From assembly GCA_017553505.1 (NCBI GenBank), contig JAFZLD010000017.1:1-64000 (forward strand): a stretch of 64,000 bases of DNA. Direction: 5' to 3'. Shown piece after piece: positions 1-8,020 of this stretch (position 1 is the first letter of the stretch; each line of letters begins with the position of its first letter). This DNA comes from Lachnospiraceae bacterium. Its GTDB lineage: Bacteria; Bacillota; Clostridia; Lachnospirales; Lachnospiraceae. A program made the position numbers and the translations under genes. The notes beneath the pieces are model-generated. The model had not been told where the DNA came from and did not search any database. It saw nothing but the letters and a program-made list of their open reading frames with translations.

Positions 1-399
1 AAGAACAACAAGATTGGTCACAGAGCAGGTCTTGTAGAGTGTGGCGGTGACTTCTACTACGTAATCGAGAACGGCGAGCTTGCAACAGGATTTGTAACCG
101 TAAGCAAGACCAATGGTCTTAAGGACTACGGCGTATACGAATTCGATGCAGACGGCAAGATGCTCGTAGACAAGAACGGATTCTATGATGAGAAGGGCTC
201 AACCTTCTACTATGAGAACGGCAAGCGTACCTACGTAGGTCTTATCGAAGTAGACGGCGACCTCTACTATGTAGCAGGTGACTGCAAGGTAGTTAAGGGC
301 AAGAGCTACTACATCACCCACACCAACGGACTTATCGCCAAGAGTACTCACGCAGTATTCGATGAGAATGGTAAGCTTGTAAGATTTGGTAAGAAATAA
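1..399 (+). CDS. Cell-wall-binding repeat protein, C-terminal part (5' end outside window)
   Basis: The frame is open from base 1 to a TAA at 397-399, so only the last 132 residues are visible. They are made of aromatic- and glycine-rich short repeats of the type GDFYYV, STFYYENGK, GDLYYV and KSYYI, each about 20 residues apart. This is the pattern of choline-binding-like or glucan-binding-like wall repeats, which anchor secreted proteins to the cell surface. No catalytic domain is visible; it would lie upstream. A strong hairpin terminator follows directly. Similar repeats occur just before the GH25 domain of the protein at 54350-57358. The family is clear, the exact function unknown. Confidence 0.75.
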   Translation, partial: KNNKIGHRAGLVECGGDFYYVIENGELATGFVTVSKTNGLKDYGVYEFDADGKMLVDKNGFYDEKGSTFYYENGKRTYVGLIEVDGDLYYVAGDCKVVKGKSYYITHTNGLIAKSTHAVFDENGKLVRFGKK

Positions 400-414
400 A
401 GCACTTTAAGATTG

Positions 415-446
415 GGCGGCCGGGAAAACGGCCGCCTTTTTCTTTT
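415..446 (+). terminator. Intrinsic terminator
   Basis: An 8-bp GC-rich stem GGCGGCCG/CGGCCGCC (415-422 with 429-436) has a short loop and is followed by a T-rich tail (TTTTTCTTTT). It ends the wall-repeat gene. Confidence 0.9.
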
Positions 447-522
447 GCTGTAAATGTTTGTTTTTTTTGCTGCCCGAATGTGGTACAGTAAGTAAAAGAA
501 AAACATATGGGAGTGAGACTGT

Positions 523-1467
523 ATGACTAAAGTATTTATCGACGGTAGCGAAGGCACCACGGGACTTCGCATTAATGAGCGTTTTGAGAAGCGTGATGAT
601 ATTGAGATTTTAAAGATTTCCCCGGAACTGAGGAAGGACCCGGCGGAGATTAAGAGACTTATAAATGAATCCGACGTGACATTCTTGTGCCTTCCCGACC
701 AGGCGGCTATTGAGGCGGCTGAGATGGTGGACAATGACAAGACTGTTATTATCGATGCGTCAACCGCGCACAGAACTCTTCCCGACTGGGCTTACGGTTT
801 CCCGGAGTTATCCCCGGAACACAGGGCTAAGATTAAGAACGGTCGCAAGATTGCGGTTCCCGGCTGCTATGCTTCGGGTTTTATAGCTGTTGCGTATCCT
901 TTGGTTCAAGAAGGCATTATGCCTGCGGACTATCCTGTGTCTGTATTTGCAGCATCAGGCTATAGCGGCGGCGGTAAGAAGCTTATTGCGGCTTACGAGG
1001 AAGAGGGACGCGACCCTAAGTTTGATTCCGCGAGAATGTATGCTTGGACTCAGTCTCACAAGCATTTGAAGGAAATGAAGGCTATTACGGGACTTAAGAG
1101 GGAGCCGCTATTTGCTCCTTTTACCACCAATTATCACAGCGGTATGATAGTGCAGGTTCCGATTTTCACAGATTTATTGAGCGTTAAGAAGACACCTGAA
1201 GAAATCAGGGATTTTTATGCGCGTTATTACGAAGGCGAGAAGTTTATTAAGGTAATGCCTTTCGGTGCGGATGTTGAAGCAGGCGGTGCACTTTTCTCAA
1301 GTGAGTGCGCAGGCTGGGACGGAATGCGCATTTATGTAACGGGTAATGAAGACAGAGTTGTGGTTGCAACAAGCTTTGATAACCTCGGTAAGGGTGCGTC
1401 GGGTGCGGCCATTCAGTGTCTTAACATAGTTCTTGGTTGCGACGAAGCGAAGGGACTTAATCTGTAA
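523..1467 (+). CDS. argC: N-acetyl-gamma-glutamyl-phosphate reductase, type 2
   Basis: The 314-residue protein matches the short type 2 ArgC family. It performs the NADPH-dependent reduction of N-acetylglutamyl phosphate to the semialdehyde in arginine synthesis, in the cytoplasm. The N-terminus FIDGSEGTTG is the nucleotide-binding loop of the Rossmann fold; the active-site cysteine is C115 in VPGCYASG; the SGYSGGG loop follows. The ATG at 523 has a GGGAGTGAG ribosome site 6 bases upstream. No other arg gene is nearby; it shares a TAATG junction with rsmI, so the two are co-transcribed. Confidence 0.95.
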   Translation: MTKVFIDGSEGTTGLRINERFEKRDDIEILKISPELRKDPAEIKRLINESDVTFLCLPDQAAIEAAEMVDNDKTVIIDASTAHRTLPDWAYGFPELSPEHRAKIKNGRKIAVPGCYASGFIAVAYPLVQEGIMPADYPVSVFAASGYSGGGKKLIAAYEEEGRDPKFDSARMYAWTQSHKHLKEMKAITGLKREPLFAPFTTNYHSGMIVQVPIFTDLLSVKKTPEEIRDFYARYYEGEKFIKVMPFGADVEAGGALFSSECAGWDGMRIYVTGNEDRVVVATSFDNLGKGASGAAIQCLNIVLGCDEAKGLNL

Positions 1468-2342
1468 TGAGCGGTAAATTATATGTGGTGGCTACTCCCA
1501 TAGGCAATCTTTCGGATTTCTCGGAGAGAGCGATTGAAACGCTTAGATCCGTAGATTTGATTGCGGCGGAGGACACACGCAATACAATTAAATTACTGAC
1601 ACATTTCGACATTCACACACCTCAGACTGCCAATCACAAGTTTAATGAGCGACAGGCGGTAGACAGACTTGTGCGCGAGATTCTTGACGGCAAGTCTATT
1701 GCGGTGGTGTCGGATGCGGGAACTCCCTGCATTAACGACCCCGGGTTCATCCTCGTGGAGGCTTGCGCAGAGGCGGGCATCGATGTGGTAGGTGTGCCGG
1801 GATGCTGCGCTGCGGCTACGGTTGTGTCGGTGTCGGGGCTTCCTTCGGACAGCTTTCTTTTTATGGGATTCTTCCCGAGAGAGAAGAGAGATGCCGAGAA
1901 GCTGTTTGATTATATAGGCAACAATAAGTCGGAATTGTACATTTTTTACGAGTCGCCAAAGCGTATAATTGATACGATGGAGCTTCTTTCGCAGGCATTT
2001 CCGGCGGCTAAGGTTGCGCTTTGCAACGATCTTACCAAGACTTTTGAACGCATATATCGCGGTACTCCCACAGAGGTACTTGCGGATCTCAAGGCCAATC
2101 CCAATGCGGAAAAGGGCGAGTATGCTTTTGCCATGTATGTGGAAGCGGTTGAGAAGGCGGAAGATGAGAATGTGCTTTCTCTGGAGGCGATGCTTACGGA
2201 TGTGTGTGTGAAGCGCGGATGTACGCTTAAGGAGGCCATAAGTCTTCTTTCGACGGATAAGACCGTGAGTCCCACAGGCAAGATTCCTGCGTCCAAGAAA
2301 GAACTTTATCAGGCGTCGCTTAATTTAAAAGAAATGTTCTAG
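1467..2342 (+). CDS. rsmI: 16S rRNA (cytidine(1402)-2'-O)-methyltransferase
   Basis: The 291-residue protein is of the tetrapyrrole-methylase fold. RsmI methylates the 2'-O of C1402 in 16S rRNA and so tunes decoding. Family motifs are the N-terminal VVATPIGNLSD, EDTRNT (35-40) and SDAGTP (82-87). The usual VPGPSA motif reads VPGCCA here, a mild deviation. The start codon overlaps the argC stop by one base, indicating translational coupling. Length is normal for the family. Confidence 0.95.
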   Translation: MSGKLYVVATPIGNLSDFSERAIETLRSVDLIAAEDTRNTIKLLTHFDIHTPQTANHKFNERQAVDRLVREILDGKSIAVVSDAGTPCINDPGFILVEACAEAGIDVVGVPGCCAAATVVSVSGLPSDSFLFMGFFPREKRDAEKLFDYIGNNKSELYIFYESPKRIIDTMELLSQAFPAAKVALCNDLTKTFERIYRGTPTEVLADLKANPNAEKGEYAFAMYVEAVEKAEDENVLSLEAMLTDVCVKRGCTLKEAISLLSTDKTVSPTGKIPASKKELYQASLNLKEMF

Positions 2343-2396
2343 GCGGCAAGATTAATAGAATTTTAAAATTATATACAGTTTATTGGGAGGTATTAT

Positions 2397-3239
2397 ATGG
2401 CAGAATTATGCATGTGTTATCCGGGAGGCCTTCACAAGGCACTCACCTTAAGCTACGACGACGGCGTCGAGCAGGATAAGAAATTAATAGAAATAATGGT
2501 TAAATACGGCCTTAAGGGCACATTTAACCTTAACAGCGGAATTTACGCGGCAGAGGGAACGGTTTATCCCGAGGGCACCATTCACAGAAGAATGCCCAAG
2601 TCTGAGATTGACAAGCTCTATATTCAGAACGGTATGGAGGTTGCGACTCACGGCTATACACATCCTTTCCTTAACCGCATCCCGCCCCACGTTGCGACTA
2701 AGGAAATCATGGAAGACAGAAGAACCCTTGAGGAGCAGTTCGGCTGTGTCGTAAGAGGACACGCTTATCCCTTCGGATGCTTTAACGACACCGTTGTGGA
2801 TATTTTAAAGCAGTGCGGAATCGTGTACGCGCGTACGGTTCGTTCCACGCACTGGTTCAATCCTCCGGAAGACTGGTTAAGACTCGATCCTACATGTCAC
2901 CACGACGATCCCGAGCTTTTCAATCTTTGCGATAAGTTCCTGTCCATGAACGGTGACTGGGGCTATCCTCAGATATTCTATCTCTGGGGCCACGCTTATG
3001 AGTTTGAAGCCAATAACAACTGGGACAGAATCGAGAAATTCGGCGAGCTTATGGGCGGCCACGACGATATCTGGTATGCCACCAACATCGAGATTTACAA
3101 TTATCTTGAGTGCTGCAAGCAGCTTAGATTCACCGCTGACGTTACCATGGTCGAGAACCCTACGGCAATCGATATCTGGTTTACTTACGATAACAAGCCT
3201 TATATGGTTAAGGCGGGCGAGACGCTTAAAATCGGGTAA
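2397..3239 (+). CDS. Polysaccharide deacetylase family protein (carbohydrate esterase 4-like)
   Basis: The 280-residue protein carries the NodB-type motifs: SYDDG (19-23, general base and metal Asp), HGYTHP with metal histidines at 85 and 89, and AYPFG around 123-127. There is no signal peptide, so it is predicted to be cytoplasmic, unlike wall-acting PgdA enzymes. The last 45 residues form a beta-rich tail of unknown role. A GGGAGG ribosome site precedes the ATG. The substrate cannot be read from sequence; it may act on an N-acetylated sugar or a related C-N bond. It lies upstream of galE in the same direction. Confidence 0.85.
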   Translation: MAELCMCYPGGLHKALTLSYDDGVEQDKKLIEIMVKYGLKGTFNLNSGIYAAEGTVYPEGTIHRRMPKSEIDKLYIQNGMEVATHGYTHPFLNRIPPHVATKEIMEDRRTLEEQFGCVVRGHAYPFGCFNDTVVDILKQCGIVYARTVRSTHWFNPPEDWLRLDPTCHHDDPELFNLCDKFLSMNGDWGYPQIFYLWGHAYEFEANNNWDRIEKFGELMGGHDDIWYATNIEIYNYLECCKQLRFTADVTMVENPTAIDIWFTYDNKPYMVKAGETLKIG

Positions 3240-3297
3240 CACCGCATAGGACAATAGAGTCGTGTGCGAACCGGAATGATATAAAGGAGATTTTTAG

Positions 3298-4314
3298 ATG
3301 AAAATACTTGTCACGGGCGGAGCCGGATATATTGGCTCTCATACGGTAGTTGAACTGCAGAACGCGGGTTATGATGTGGTTGTTGTAGATAACCTCAGTA
3401 ACTCTTCCGAGAAGTCGCTTGACAGAGTGGCTCAGATTACAGGCAAGAAGGTTTCTTTTTACAAGTGCGACATTTTGGACAGAGAGAAGCTTGATGAAAT
3501 CCTGGCCAAAGAAAAAGTTGACGCCTGCATTCACTTCGCAGGACTTAAGGCAGTAGGCGAATCTGTTGCGAAGCCTTGGGAATACTACGAGAACAATATT
3601 GCGGGAACCCTTACTCTTGTGGACGTTATGAGAAAGCACGGAGTTAAGAACATTATCTTTTCTTCCTCCTCGACCGTATACGGCGACCCTGCTTTTGTTC
3701 CGATTACCGAAGAGTGTCCCAAGGGTGTCTGCACTAATCCTTATGGTTGGACCAAGTCCATGCTTGAGCAGATTCTTTCGGATATTCAGAAGGCCGACAA
3801 TGAGTGGAATGTAATTTTGCTTAGATACTTTAACCCTATCGGCGCTCACAAGTCGGGTCTTATCGGTGAGAACCCCAACGGTATCCCCAACAACCTGATG
3901 CCTTACATCACTCAGGTGGCTGTCGGCAAGCGCGATCACCTTACAGTATTCGGTAACGACTACGATACTCCCGACGGAACCGGCGTACGCGACTACATCC
4001 ATGTTGTGGACCTTGCTAAGGGTCACGTTAAGGCACTTAAGAAGATTGAGGAGAATGCAGGCCTCAAAATTTACAACCTCGGTACCGGCACAGGCTACAG
4101 CGTGCTTGATATCGTTAAGAATTTCGAAGCCGCTACGGGCGTTAAGATTCCTTACGAAATCGGACCCCGTCGTGCAGGCGACATTGCCATTAACTACGCT
4201 TCACCGGACCTTGCCCGCAAGGAGCTTGGCTGGGAGGCAGAGAACGGCATCAAAGAAATGTGTGCCGATTCCTGGAACTGGCAGAAAAACAATCCAAACG
4301 GATACGACGACTAA
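3298..4314 (+). CDS. galE: UDP-glucose 4-epimerase
   Basis: The 338-residue extended SDR protein interconverts UDP-glucose and UDP-galactose using bound NAD. The NAD loop is GGAGYIG (7-13); the catalytic pair is Y149 and K153 in PYGWTK, with the serine cluster SSSSTVYG just before. [11 protein letters not shown] is the typical GalE segment. The start has AAAGGAGA upstream. It could feed galactose into surface glycans, but no gal catabolic gene is adjacent. A strong terminator follows. Confidence 0.96.
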   Translation: MKILVTGGAGYIGSHTVVELQNAGYDVVVVDNLSNSSEKSLDRVAQITGKKVSFYKCDILDREKLDEILAKEKVDACIHFAGLKAVGESVAKPWEYYENNIAGTLTLVDVMRKHGVKNIIFSSSSTVYGDPAFVPITEECPKGVCTNPYGWTKSMLEQILSDIQKADNEWNVILLRYFNPIGAHKSGLIGENPNGIPNNLMPYITQVAVGKRDHLTVFGNDYDTPDGTGVRDYIHVVDLAKGHVKALKKIEENAGLKIYNLGTGTGYSVLDIVKNFEAATGVKIPYEIGPRRAGDIAINYASPDLARKELGWEAENGIKEMCADSWNWQKNNPNGYDD

Positions 4315-4323
4315 TGCAAAAAG

Positions 4324-4361
4324 CCCGTGACGCCATGAAGGACGTCACGGGTTTTCTTTTG
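4324..4361. terminator. Bidirectional intrinsic terminator
   Basis: Stem CCCGTGACG/CGTCACGGG (4324-4332 with 4343-4351) has TTTTCTTTT after it on the + strand and a run of A before it, which is a T-run on the minus strand. It serves both galE and the convergent gene at 4363-4629. Confidence 0.88.
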
Positions 4362-4362
4362 C

Positions 4363-4629
4363 TCAATAATCTTCTTCAATTACGTGAAACTCCAGATAGT
4401 CAAAAGAAATATCTTCTATAAAGCAATCTCTTGTGAATCGGGTCTTGCCGGTTCTCTTGAAATCCGCAATGGTAGACTCAAGCCAGATGGGTTTCTGAAG
4501 GTCGAACTCGACGCAGGCCTTCTCGAGGGCGTTATATACCTTGTGGGTGCGGGTGTCGGAAGAGTAGTCTTCGATGGTTAAGTCTTTAATCATATGATTG
4601 TTTTCAAATATCTTCACCCAGATACGCAT
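4363..4629 (-). CDS. Small hypothetical protein (88 aa)
   Basis: I do not recognise a family. The protein is soluble, with no signal peptide or membrane segment, and is acidic at its C-terminus (IEEDY). It begins MRIWVKIFENN and carries mixed alpha/beta patterning. An AAGGAAAA ribosome site lies about 10 bases upstream of the ATG, and the gene ends at the shared terminator with galE, so it looks like a real monocistronic gene. Its promoter region backs onto that of the alarmone synthetase. Confidence 0.6.
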   Translation of the reverse strand: MRIWVKIFENNHMIKDLTIEDYSSDTRTHKVYNALEKACVEFDLQKPIWLESTIADFKRTGKTRFTRDCFIEDISFDYLEFHVIEEDY

Positions 4630-4720
4630 AACCCACAGGTTTTCCTTTCGCTGAGAAGTTTCTTTCGCAATATTTTACCATAGGTTTCACGGATTATTAA
4701 TAACTTTTTGCGCAAAAACA

Positions 4721-4749
4721 ATTAAACGTTAACCGAATTATGCTATAAT
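4721..4749 (+). promoter_or_regulatory. Extended -10 promoter of the relQ operon
   Basis: TGCTATAAT (4741-4749) is a consensus extended -10; a weak -35 (TTAAAC at 4722) lies 16 bases upstream. Predicted start of transcription is near 4756, about 50 bases before the relQ-like ATG. Confidence 0.6.
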
Positions 4750-4807
4750 AACAATTGGTGTGGAGCGATGAAGCGCCACACCTAAAATTTGTTAAAAAAG
4801 GGAAAAT

Positions 4808-5464
4808 ATGGAAGTTACTACCAAAGAAGAGCGAAACAGCGAAGTGCAGACATGGAACGAAGTCACCCTTCTTTATTCGTCTGCACTTAAACAGATTAAT
4901 ACCAAGCTTGAGATTCTTAATGATGAGTTTCAGCATGTACATCAGTACAATCCCATCGAGCATATCAAGTCAAGACTCAAGACTCCCGAGAGCATAGTCA
5001 AGAAACTTAGAAAATACGGACAGGAATCCACCATCGACAATATGGTGGCGTACGTTAACGATATTGCGGGTATCAGAGTTATTTGTTCTTTTACCAACGA
5101 TATCTACCGTATTGCGGATATGATTTCCAATCAGTCGGATATCAGGGTAATCGAGGTCAGAGACTATATCAAGAATCCCAAGCCCAGCGGTTACATGAGC
5201 TATCATATGCTTGTGACGGTGCCGGTGTATCTGTCGGACAGAATTGTGGATACGAAGGTTGAGATTCAGATTCGTACGGTTGCGCAGGATTTCTGGGCCA
5301 GCCTTGAGCATAAGATTAATTATAAATTTGAGGGCGCCGATGTTCCGAAGAACATTCAGGACGAACTCGTGGAATGTGCATATATGGTTTCCAAACTGGA
5401 CGATCATATGTTATTGTTAAATGAAGAGGTACAGAACCTCGATCGTAACGGTACAGACAGATAG
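4808..5464 (+). CDS. relQ: Small alarmone synthetase (GTP pyrophosphokinase), RelQ/YjbM-like
   Basis: The 218-residue protein has only the RelA/SpoT synthetase domain, with no hydrolase, TGS or ACT domain. It would make (p)ppGpp from ATP and GDP/GTP in the cytoplasm. Motifs seen: DIAGIRV (85-91), the GTP-site loop PKPSGYMSYH (124-133), EIQIRT (152-157) with the catalytic Glu, and DFWASLEHK (161-169). Helical N- and C-termini fit the SAS1 (RelQ) class, whose members form tetramers. It stands before a coiled-coil membrane protein gene 17 bases downstream, in an operon starting at the promoter near 4745. Confidence 0.9.
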   Translation: MEVTTKEERNSEVQTWNEVTLLYSSALKQINTKLEILNDEFQHVHQYNPIEHIKSRLKTPESIVKKLRKYGQESTIDNMVAYVNDIAGIRVICSFTNDIYRIADMISNQSDIRVIEVRDYIKNPKPSGYMSYHMLVTVPVYLSDRIVDTKVEIQIRTVAQDFWASLEHKINYKFEGADVPKNIQDELVECAYMVSKLDDHMLLLNEEVQNLDRNGTDR

Positions 5465-5481
5465 TGGGGTAAGGAGAGAGT

Positions 5482-6030
5482 ATGGACAGTTTTTTTGACA
5501 AGATAACGAGCAAATTCGGTGCGGGCGATGCCATCAAGGCCAATTCCGAAGCGGAAGCCAAGGAATTAGAGAAAGCAAGAGAAAAGGCTAATGAGCTTGA
5601 GAAGGCAGTAAGCGATATGAGAAGATTAAGCTTCAAGGCAGTAGAGACCAATGAAGCCACCACTCAGCTTGTTGCAAGCGCCATCGAGAAGATAGAGGAA
5701 TTCAGAGCCACAGGCGGTTCCGAAGGCTCCGAAGAACTTACCAAGATTGCGGCTGAGCTTGAAGCACTTAAGGCTACGGTTGAGAGTTCTTTCAAGGCAT
5801 CCGGCGAGGAAGCTCATATGGAGAATGTGCGCGTATACAGAAACGTGCAGGCAGCAGTTATCGAGGAGCTTAAGCAGCAGTCCGAAGCCATCGCAATTCA
5901 GCACCTTCACATCGAGAAGAAGATTCGCGGGATTAAGCCCTGCGCCATTGTTGCGCTTGTATTCAGCGGTATTTCAATGGTAGGCGTTGCTGTGGCACTC
6001 TTCATACTTATAAGCCACTTCGGATTCTAA
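5482..6030 (+). CDS. Coiled-coil protein with C-terminal membrane anchor
   Basis: The 182-residue protein is not in a family I can name. Residues 20-50 are a highly charged Ala/Glu/Lys helix (EAEAKELEKAREKANELEKA), followed by further helical heptads to about 145; residues 152-178 form one hydrophobic segment ending HFGF. It would be a tail-anchored cytoplasmic coiled coil. It follows the alarmone synthetase by 17 bases with an AAGGAGAG ribosome site, so the two are co-transcribed. The context suggests a scaffold or membrane partner, but that is inference. Confidence 0.7.
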   Translation: MDSFFDKITSKFGAGDAIKANSEAEAKELEKAREKANELEKAVSDMRRLSFKAVETNEATTQLVASAIEKIEEFRATGGSEGSEELTKIAAELEALKATVESSFKASGEEAHMENVRVYRNVQAAVIEELKQQSEAIAIQHLHIEKKIRGIKPCAIVALVFSGISMVGVAVALFILISHFGF

Positions 6031-6045
6031 AGGTGGAAATAGAGA

Positions 6046-6621
6046 ATGGGCAAAGTAGATTTTAAACCGGGCAATATGCTCTATCCCCTGCCGGTGGTAA
6101 TGGTTACCGTGGCAGACGATAACGGCAAGTCCAATATTATAACGCTCGCTTGGGCGGGCACCATTAATTCGGATCCTGCGATGGTATCGATTTCGGTGAG
6201 AAAGGAACGATATTCCTATCCGCTTTTGGTTAAGAACAAAGAGTTCTGCATTAACCTCACCACAAGAGAGCTGGCCTTCGCCACCGATTACTGCGGTGTG
6301 AAGAGCGGTCGCGATACCGACAAATGGAAGGATACGGGCCTCACCCCCATCCCCTGCAGTGCCATTAAGGCGGATATGATTGAAGAAAGCCCCGTGAACA
6401 TCGAGTGCAAGGTCACCAAGTACGAGGACCTTGGCAGTCACACCATCTTCTACGGCGAAGTGGTAGCGGTTCACGCGGATGACAAATACATGGATGAAAA
6501 GGGCAAGTTCACATTTGAGGACTCAGACCCCATCACTTATTCTCACGGCAAGTACTATACGCTCGGTGAGAACATAGGCAAATTCGGATACTCAGTACAG
6601 AAAAAGAAACCGGACCGTTAA
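6046..6621 (+). CDS. Flavin reductase family protein (FMN-binding split barrel)
   Basis: The 191-residue protein matches the DIM6/NTAB flavin reductase-like fold. Members bind FMN and reduce flavin or act in electron transfer. Family features are the opening LYPLPVVMVTV, the ITLAWAGTINSDPAMVSISV stretch and the segment SPVNIECKV with later HTIFYGEVV. It lies 15 bases after the coiled-coil gene and shares its operon. The physiological substrate is not evident. Its stop codon lies inside the shared terminator with dinB. Confidence 0.85.
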   Translation: MGKVDFKPGNMLYPLPVVMVTVADDNGKSNIITLAWAGTINSDPAMVSISVRKERYSYPLLVKNKEFCINLTTRELAFATDYCGVKSGRDTDKWKDTGLTPIPCSAIKADMIEESPVNIECKVTKYEDLGSHTIFYGEVVAVHADDKYMDEKGKFTFEDSDPITYSHGKYYTLGENIGKFGYSVQKKKPDR

Positions 6622-6640
6622 TTTAGCGGTTCGGTTTTCC
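6608..6640. terminator. Bidirectional terminator between flavin reductase gene and dinB
   Basis: A 10-bp stem AACCGGACCG with CGGTTCGGTT (6608-6617 and 6627-6636) has A-rich sequence before and TTTTCCTTTT after. The loop holds the stop codons of both convergent genes. Confidence 0.85.
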
Positions 6641-7870
6641 TTTTGTAACGGAATTGTCGCCGAAGCGGTCGCGGATGGAGCGAAGTGCCGCCTCGAGCTT
6701 TCTGTTCTTCTCTGTGTCTACGGCGGGGGCTGACGTTGAATCCGAGGTGCCGACTTGAGAAGTTGAACTGTCCGATAAGTATCCTTCCGAAAACAGACTC
6801 AACTGATACGGCTCGTCGGGCTTAACAAGCTTACCGGCCCGGACGCCGAGAAGTCTTATAGGCTCACCGTTCCAGAGCCTGTCGAAAAGCGTCATGGAAA
6901 CCCTGTGCAGAGCGACTGCGGTCTCGATAGGTGAGTCGGTTCCGCACTGGTGAGAGAAGGTCTTAAAGTCTGAGTATTTAATCTCTACAGTGACCTGAGT
7001 CGCCAGAACACCGGAGTCGTGGAGACGCTTGGATACGGACTCGCACAAAGAATATATGACATCGGAAGCCACCGACCGGTCGGTTACATCGCGGGCAACG
7101 GTAGTGGAATTGCCTATACCTTTGGCTTCCTGAACTTCGGTCTCTACCTTCGAATCATCGATGCCGTTGGCAAACTCCCAAAGCGTGATTCCGTGGCTCT
7201 TAAGATGCGATACCAGAATGTCCTTGTCCGTGCGGGCAAGCTCGCCGATTGTAAATATACCGAGCTTATTAAGAGTGGCAGCGGCAGATTTACCGCATAA
7301 GAATAAGTCACGGACCGGCAACGGCCACAGTTTTTGCTTAATCTCATATGAATATAGCGTATGAGTCTTATCGGGCTTGGAAAAGTCCGAAGCCATCTTG
7401 GCAAGAACCTTTCTGTCTGAAATCCCTACATTAACAGTAAAACCGAAACGCGTATAAATATCGTGCCTTATCATGGCCGCACAGGCCTCGGGCGATTCGT
7501 AGCGATGCGCAATCGGAGTATAGTATAGGTAACATTCATCGATACTCGCAGGCTCCACATCGTCGGTCAAAGAATAAAGGTAGTCTTTAAAGAGATGGCT
7601 CATGCGCGAGTAAAGCTTAAAATTCGGAGATTCGATAATGAGATTGGGGCACTTCTTAAGAGCGGAGGCGACGGGCTCGGCGGTCTCGATTCCAAGCCTC
7701 TTGGCAGGGATAGATTTGGCCGTGACGATGCCGTGACGGGTCTCGCGGTCACCGCCTATAATCGAGGGAACTTCTCTTAAATCAACAGTAGCTCCGTTAT
7801 TGAGTTTGTCCACCGCTGTCCAGCTTAAAAAGGCTGAATTGACGTCAATGTGAAAGAAAATCGGGCCCAT
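6623..7870 (-). CDS. dinB: DNA polymerase IV (Y-family translesion polymerase)
   Basis: The 415-residue protein is a Y-family polymerase that extends past damaged bases with low fidelity. Catalytic acidic residues are D9 in HIDVNSAF and D111-E112 in SIDECY. The palm, fingers and little-finger domains are complete. QLSLF (356-360) near the C-terminus is a sliding-clamp binding motif. A GAGGA ribosome site precedes the ATG. A LexA-like box overlaps the leader (see 7880-7893), so SOS control is likely. It is transcribed alone and ends at a shared terminator. Confidence 0.95.
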   Translation of the reverse strand: MGPIFFHIDVNSAFLSWTAVDKLNNGATVDLREVPSIIGGDRETRHGIVTAKSIPAKRLGIETAEPVASALKKCPNLIIESPNFKLYSRMSHLFKDYLYSLTDDVEPASIDECYLYYTPIAHRYESPEACAAMIRHDIYTRFGFTVNVGISDRKVLAKMASDFSKPDKTHTLYSYEIKQKLWPLPVRDLFLCGKSAAATLNKLGIFTIGELARTDKDILVSHLKSHGITLWEFANGIDDSKVETEVQEAKGIGNSTTVARDVTDRSVASDVIYSLCESVSKRLHDSGVLATQVTVEIKYSDFKTFSHQCGTDSPIETAVALHRVSMTLFDRLWNGEPIRLLGVRAGKLVKPDEPYQLSLFSEGYLSDSSTSQVGTSDSTSAPAVDTEKNRKLEAALRSIRDRFGDNSVTKGKPNR

Positions 7871-7879
7871 AAGAATCCT

Positions 7880-7893
7880 CGAACATACGTACT
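7880..7893 (-). promoter_or_regulatory. LexA-like operator upstream of dinB
   Basis: CGAACATACGTACT resembles the Gram-positive LexA box CGAACRNRYGTTCG, with GAAC-N4-GTAC giving one mismatch in the second half-site. It sits 10-23 bases upstream of the dinB ATG, touching the ribosome site. Confidence 0.55.
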
Positions 7894-7921
7894 GATATTA
7901 CTGTACCATAATCCGGTGCAC

Positions 7922-7950
7922 TTTACAATAAGTCAAAATCTTGGTAGAAT
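7922..7950 (+). promoter_or_regulatory. Promoter of LysM-G5-M23 gene
   Basis: TTTACA (7922-7927), a 17-base spacer and TAGAAT (7945-7950) make a good sigma-A promoter; the transcript would start near 7957, leaving a 60-base leader. Confidence 0.65.
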
Positions 7951-8020
7951 AGCAGAAAGAAATTAATGATTATATCCGTAGAGATTTGCTTCGGTATTTA
8001 TATATACAGGGTTTGGGAAG

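Noticed and set aside
348-740. Long minus-strand reading frame over the argC start
   Set aside because: It is antisense to argC and a terminator, has no ribosome site and no recognisable protein pattern.
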